A stretch of DNA of 64,000 nucleotides from Tachypleus tridentatus. Taxonomy: Eukaryota > Arthropoda > Merostomata > Xiphosura > Limulidae. The translations under genes were made by a program, and so were the position numbers. The DNA lies in NCBI RefSeq assembly GCF_004210375.1, contig NC_134833.1:22003396-22067395 (forward strand). The letters are read 5' to 3'. The notes beneath the pieces are model-generated. The model worked only from the letters and a program-made list of their open reading frames with translations. It did no database searches and was not told the origin of the DNA. This document shows, piece by piece, positions 59,101 to 64,000 of the stretch (its first letter is position 1; each line of letters starts with the position of its first letter).

Positions 59101-62100
59101 CATTTCACAGACATACCTTGAGTATAAATACATTTGTAACATTTCTGTTAAGTTTTTGTCTAAAACAGACAATATGCACCTTTTACTGAATGCTTGCCTA
59201 CTTTCATGCAGATACATATACTATATTCACAATTATAATCTACATTATTTCTCCACTAGAGGGACATATCCAGTGGACATGGTGCTTTATTGTTGATAAA
59301 AATTGATGAAGAAAATCAATAAATAGTGCATTAATAATGTCCGAAATGTAGAAACCTACAGCAGCTGGAATAATACATCAAAAAGGAATCAAACACACCA
59401 TTTCTCACATATCACTTAAACAGCTGCTAAGGTAACAGAGTTGTATACCATTTCTCACATATCACTTAAAAACTGCTAAGGTAACAGAGCTGTATACCAG
59501 TGCTCACATATCACTTAAGTAGCTGCTAAGGTAACAGAGTTGTATACCAGTGCTCACATATCACTTAAGTAGCTGCTAAGGTAACAGAGTTGTATACCAG
59601 TGCTCACATATCACTTAAATAGCTGCTAAGATAACAGAGTGGTACACCAGTGCTCACATATCACTTAAACAGCTACAATATAACAGAGCTGTACACCAGT
59701 GCTTACAGATCACTTAATAAGCTGGTAAGATAACAGAGTTGTATACCAGTGCTCACCTATCACTTAAATAGCTGCTAAGGTAAGAGAGTTGTATACCAGT
59801 GCTCACATATCACTTAAATAGCTGCTAAGATAACAGAGTGGTACACCAGTGCTCACATATCACTTAAACAGCTACAATATAACAGAGCTGTACACCATTT
59901 CTCACAGATCACTTAATAAGCTGCTAAGATAACAGAGTTGTATACCAGTGCTCACCTATCACTTAAATAGCTACTATATAACAGAGCTGTACACCAGTAC
60001 TCACAGATTACATAAACAGTTACTATATAACAGAGTTGTACACCAGTACTCACAGATTAGATAAATAGCTACTATATAACAGAGTTGTACACCAGTACTC
60101 ACAGATTACATAAATAGCTACAAAATTGCAGGGTTTGACTTATTCCAAAACAATCTTGATACAAGTTTTCCAACATTTTATTTTACAGTGAAGAATTAAA
60201 AGTTTAATAAATAACCCCATTTAATATTGATTAGTGAGCTCTATGTTTGTTTTAGAAATATTAATCTGAATACATTATTGTCAACATAATTTCTAAAAGT
60301 CGTGTTATGAAAGATAATGCCAAACCATTTTGTTTCTTAAAACATTTTAAAGTTTACTTCTAGTCTGTCATTTTCATTTCTTTCAAAATATTCTTTATCA
60401 AAGGTCAACAGCTATCATACAAACATTGTATTTCATTATGGATTACTTTAGGATAAAAATAAACTTCACTGAAACTTACCACTAACATTTAAAAACAATT
60501 ATTCAACAGAAGGAACAATAAAGGACTACCTACCTGCATTCTTGTCTTTCTCTAGTACAGAGATACAATAAGTGGAAGAAATATGGAATCGAAACTTTTC
60601 AAAAACCTGTGACAAGAATAAGAATCTCTCCTTCCCATCAATAAATGATATTTAATTAAGAAAAAAGAAGATATCAATAAGCTACCTGCTAGCAACAATG
60701 CCTCCTGCTCTATTTGTGGCCACTACGTAAACAATATCTGTATAACTGTCAATTTTCTGAAGAACCTGGAAGGTAAATAACAATTGAATGTTATTATTAG
60801 TAAGTTATTTCTCTTTCTTATGTTTCCCAGATTAGCCTAATTCACAATAAAACAGTTGTTGTTTAAGTTATTAACTATACTGTCTTGACAAGTACTATGG
60901 CTGTCATATTCCAGCCATCCTGGTGAGCTCTGGTATTGTAACAAATGGCTCATTGGCAGTGGATAGAGCACATATAGGAGGTTGGTATATTATCAATAAT
61001 TTATTAAAGATGCTTCCTATCTTACAGCAACCCATGATTTTACAGCATAATATTAAACATAGAAGAAAATCTCTGCACATCCTTCACTAAGAATAAAACA
61101 TTTTACTCCCATCCATCGAAACATCACACAACCCAAAATTTACTAACAAGTATTAAAACAGACAGCCTTGATCAATTAAAGCCTGAATAATACAATGAAG
61201 AAGCTTTAAAGTGACTTCAAAACTAATCAACTTAACTAATGGTGGTCTCTAAAGTATGAAATTGTCACTTCTAGTTTGTGTACATCAGTTTCACTATTAC
61301 AATTTTAGACTTAATATGAAAATATTTTTTTCTCTATTATTAAATGTAAACGTTTTTATTTTTTATTAACAGGAAAATTATGGTAATTATCACTTAAGGT
61401 ATAAAAGTTGCCTAATTCAGACACCTTTATCTGTTTAATTGTTGGGTTCCATTCTGGCATGCTTTCAATATTGTAGAAGAGATGGTGAATCACCTTTAGA
61501 GGTGTAATTTTTATTTTGCCCTGAAAAAGAAAGATGATAAATGGTGAAAGTATATATATTTAAAGAAAATAATGACCTCTTGTAAAGTCTAGCTAGTTCA
61601 AGTAAGCATAATAGACTGACCTTAGTTTTAAAAAAGTTTATCTGTTATCTAACAGAAACACTTAGAGCAAGTACTTTAATTTATAGAGTTCTAGCTGTAA
61701 TTTATCAAAACAGCTGTAATTAAATATAAACACATTAACTAGTTAACAATGTGCATTCAATCACAGTGATTTTAATCATTAACTTACTTTAAAGAAACTT
61801 TAATGCTGAAACAATAACAAGATACCAATAAACAATCGTATGTCTTACATATAAAAGATGTATGTATAGGAATTTCAAATCAAGTTGATTTATCACTGTA
61901 TGGATGGAAATTATTTACCAAAATAACTTTCCTTCATAATCAAATTTGGGGAAAGCAAATTTTAAAATGCGAGCCTTTGATCTGGCATAAATCAAACAAC
62001 ACAATCAGAATGAATTAGCATGTGACAGATATGACCAATATCTGAGTAATCACTCCATAAATTAATGGCTTGAATCTAGAAATAAAAATACAAGTTAAAA

Positions 62101-62167
62101 GTTATAACAATTTTGACATCTTAGCCTTTTTAACTAACCTCTTTTTTGAAGGCATCTCTGAGTAAAC
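56035..62167 (-). CDS. START-domain lipid-transfer protein (StAR/STARD3-like), 3' part of gene
   Basis: Five exons join in phase into most of a START domain of the StAR/STARD3 type: 61520-61425, 60765-60686, 57941-57843, 56943-56856 and 56145-56035. Family landmarks are MPEWNPTIKQIKVLQKI, RDFVVAR, GEHGPSVYV, QWLLNTNLKGWLP and a C-terminal helix LVDQTMAHFMFNYVNHLRDY. The protein ends NNTEE and TAA, with AATAAA at 55915-55910. START domains of this group carry sterol between membranes, in mitochondrial import (StAR) or late endosomes (STARD3). The arginine of RDFVVAR is kept, but valine stands 19 residues before it where StAR and STARD3 have an acid. Upstream exons, including any MENTAL membrane domain, lie beyond the right edge. 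STARD3 orthology is an inference. Confidence 0.88.
56270..56368 (-). repeat. SINE-B, diverged, in the last START-gene intron
   Basis: Reverse tail (aattaagtacaaagttacac) and box B region (gagtatcaaaacctg) recognisable. Confidence 0.55.
56856..56943 (-). CDS. START exon encoding GEHGPS...NTNLK
   Basis: 88 bases; acceptor TTTTTAG and a weak donor GTCGTG. The residues match the AEHGPT...LSIDLK block of StAR closely. Confidence 0.88.
57843..57941 (-). CDS. START exon encoding RDFVVAR...LQPS
   Basis: 99 bases; acceptor TTTATAG. A donor GTGAGG at 57842 gives a phase-correct join. The competing GTAATG four bases on would follow an in-frame TGA, so it is disfavoured. Confidence 0.85.
57942..59395. 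other. START-gene intron, AT-rich part
   Basis: Together with the 50-bp minisatellite this forms the 2.7-kb intron between 57941 and 60686. No other exon or element is seen; short open frames here are chance. Confidence 0.5.
59396..60130. repeat. 50-bp minisatellite in a START-gene intron
   Basis: About 14-15 units of roughly 50 bases built on cagctgctaaggtaacagag, ttgtataccagtgctcacat and atcactt. Later units drift (tactatataacagag). It lies between the START exons at 57941 and 60686. Confidence 0.92.
60686..60765 (-). CDS. START exon encoding VLQKID...GGIVAS
   Basis: 80 bases; acceptor CTTCCAG, donor GTAGCT. VLQKI is identical to StAR at the same place. The position of the sterol-contacting acid of StAR (E169) and STARD3 (D332) is a valine here. 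Confidence 0.88.
61425..61520 (-). CDS. START exon encoding GKIKI...IKQIK
   Basis: 96 bases, 32 codons, phase 0 at both ends. Acceptor TTTTTCAG, donor GTGTCT. MPEWNP matches the MGEWNP landmark of StAR. Confidence 0.88.
62139..62167 (-). CDS. Possible START-gene exon (29 bases), frame unresolved
   Basis: Between an ACAG acceptor and a GTTAGT donor the minus strand reads VYSEMPSKK, which resembles the strand before GKxxxI in StAR/STARD3. In that frame, however, joining to the exon at 61520 meets a stop. The phase-compatible frame reads LLRDAFKKE. Either the exon is longer or shifted, another exon intervenes, or the A6 run is one base wrong. Confidence 0.35.
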
Positions 62168-62459
62168 CTGTAGCCTCAGTATAACAGTGAATGAACGTAA
62201 ACAGAACGTTAAAACAACACAAATAATTATTCTGGTGCAAAAAGTTGCAAGGTTAAGGTATAACTTGGCTAATACCTAATTCTTCTCAACACAAACGGTT
62301 CAAAATCAAGAAATTGAAAAAGTTGGTAAGAAAATAAAGTAAGTAAGGAGAGACCTTCAACACATAATAAATTTCAGGAAATAAAGCCTGAAGAGATATC
62401 ACAGAATGCAACTTATGTCCACATGGTGGTATTCAAATATGATGAAGTTCACCCATAAG

Positions 62460-64000
62460 ATAAAAAACAAATGATCTTTAGTACAATAGTTATAGACAAA
62501 CATTACTTCTGTAAAAACAAATGATCTTTAGTACAATAGTTATAGACAAACATTACTTCTGTAAAAACAAATGATCTTTAGTACAATAGTTATAGACAAG
62601 CATTACTTCTGTAAAAACAAATGATCTTTAGTACAATAGTAAAAAGACAAGCATTACTTCTGTAAAAACAAATGATCTTTAGTACAATAGTTATAGACAA
62701 ACATTACTTCTGTAAAAACAAATGATCTTTAGTACAATAGTCATAGACAAGCATTACTTCTGTAAAAACAAATGATCTTTAGTACAATAGTTATAGACAA
62801 ACATTACTTCTGTAAAAACAAATGATCTTTAGTACAATAGTTATAGACAAACATTACTTCTATAAAAAAAATGATCTTTAGTACAATAGTTATAGACAAA
62901 CATTACTTCTGTAAAACAAATGATCTTTAGTACAATAGTTATAGACAAACATTACTTCTGTAAAACAAATGATCTTTAGTACAATAGTTATAGACAAACA
63001 TTACTTCTGTAAAAAACAAATGATCTTTAGTACAATAGTTATAGACAAACATTACTTCTGTAAAAAACAAATGATCTTTAGTACAATAGTTATAGACAAA
63101 CATTACTTCTGTAAAACAAATGATCTTTAGTACAATAGTTATAGACAAACATTACTTCTGTAAAAACAAATGATCTTTAGTACAATAGTTAGTACAATAG
63201 ACAAGCATTACTTCTGTAAAACAAATGATCTTTAGTACAATAGTTATAGACAAGCATTACTTCTGTAAAAAACAAATGATCTTTAGTACAATAGTTATAG
63301 ACAAGCATTACTTCTGTAAAACAAATGATCTTTAGTACAATAGTTATAGACAAACATTACTTCTGTAAAAAACAAATGATCTTTAGTACAATAGTTATAG
63401 ACAAACATTACTTCTGTAAAAAACAAATGATCTTTAGTACAATAGTTATAGACAAACATTACTTCTGTAAAAACAAATGATCTTTAGTACAATAGTTATA
63501 GACAAACATTACTTCTGTAAAAACAAATGATCTTTAGTACAATAGTTATAGACAAGCATTACTTCTGTAAAACAAATGATCTTTAGTACAATAGTTATAG
63601 ACAAACATTACTTCTGTAAAACAAATGATCTTTAGTACAATAGTTATAGACAAACATTACTTCTGTAAAACAAATGATCTTTAGTACAATAGTTATAGAC
63701 AAACATTACTTCTGTAAAAAAATGATCTTAGTACAATAGTTATAGACAAACATTACTTCTGTAAAACAAATGATCTTTAGTACAATAGTTATAGACAAAC
63801 ATTACTTCTGTAAAACAAATGATCTTTAGTACAATAGTTATAGACAAACATTACTTCTGTAAAAACAAATGATCTTTAGTACAATAGTTATAGACAAACA
63901 TTACTTCTGTAAAAAACAAATGATCTTTAGTACAATAGTTATAGACAAACATTACTTCTGTAAAACAAATGATCTTTAGTACAATAGTTATAGACAAACA
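62460..64000. repeat. 49-bp minisatellite running off the right edge
   Basis: About 32 units of 47-50 bases built on aaaacaaatgatctttagta, caatagttatagacaaacat and tacttctgt. Length varies mainly in the A run. One unit near 63181-63205 has a local duplication of tagtacaata. Small open frames through it are by chance. Confidence 0.95.

Noticed and set aside
62460-64000. Regular short repeats that could suggest a CRISPR array
   Set aside because: The units are contiguous with no unique spacers, in a eukaryotic intron-rich context.

Overview
The window is eukaryotic, AT-rich, intron-rich nuclear DNA from an animal. It is dominated by tRNA-derived SINEs, minisatellites and a few DNA transposons. 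The host genes and the repeat types suggest an arthropod. From memory of the dominant SINE I lean towards a chelicerate, possibly a horseshoe crab, but I could not check this. No bacterial, organellar, rRNA or functional tRNA gene is visible. Nearly all longer open frames are accidental frames through SINEs or tandem repeats.

Three host genes can be supported, all on the minus strand. (1) A two-exon gene at 23797-25943 encodes a 170-residue secreted precursor with Lys-Arg-spaced GFAE/GFGE tetrapeptides. It looks like an undescribed neuropeptide or prohormone; a TATA box, a non-coding first exon and a poly(A) signal complete the model. (2) A complete CIB-family (calcium- and integrin-binding, CIB2/CIB3-like) EF-hand gene lies at 34431-49498. 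It has six coding exons with matching phases and good splice signals, giving 189 residues. (3) The 3' half of a gene with a START lipid-transfer domain (StAR/STARD3 type) lies at 56035-62167. Five exons join in phase, a sixth at 62139 is doubtful, and the N-terminal part lies beyond the right edge.

Layout. 1-11 kb: SINEs, a 36-bp inverted repeat and copy A of an unusual TIR element (8844-10682). 11.1-13.2 kb: a 30-bp minisatellite in a 150-bp higher-order pattern. 14.5-15.2 kb: a 144-bp tandem repeat. 20.8-21.7 kb: a 43-bp minisatellite. 23.8-25.9 kb: the precursor gene. 28-29.1 kb: a decayed mariner. 30.1-30.8 kb: a 53-bp minisatellite. 32.2-33.0 kb: a probable LTR fossil. 34.4-49.5 kb: the CIB gene, whose introns hold many SINEs and a Tc1-type deletion derivative (37418-38280). 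54.5-55.8 kb: copy B of the TIR element. 56.0-62.2 kb: the START gene, with a 50-bp minisatellite in one intron. 62.46 kb to the end: a 49-bp minisatellite.

The observations most worth following are these. The TIR element encodes a widespread but uncharacterised CCHH-containing protein and carries a 10-bp-phased array of heat-shock-element-like modules directly upstream of a TATA box. A SINE is present in copy A but absent at the same site in copy B. SINE families have inserted reciprocally into one another and share a 3' tail. The precursor gene matches no peptide family I know. The START domain has valine where sterol-binding relatives have a conserved acid.
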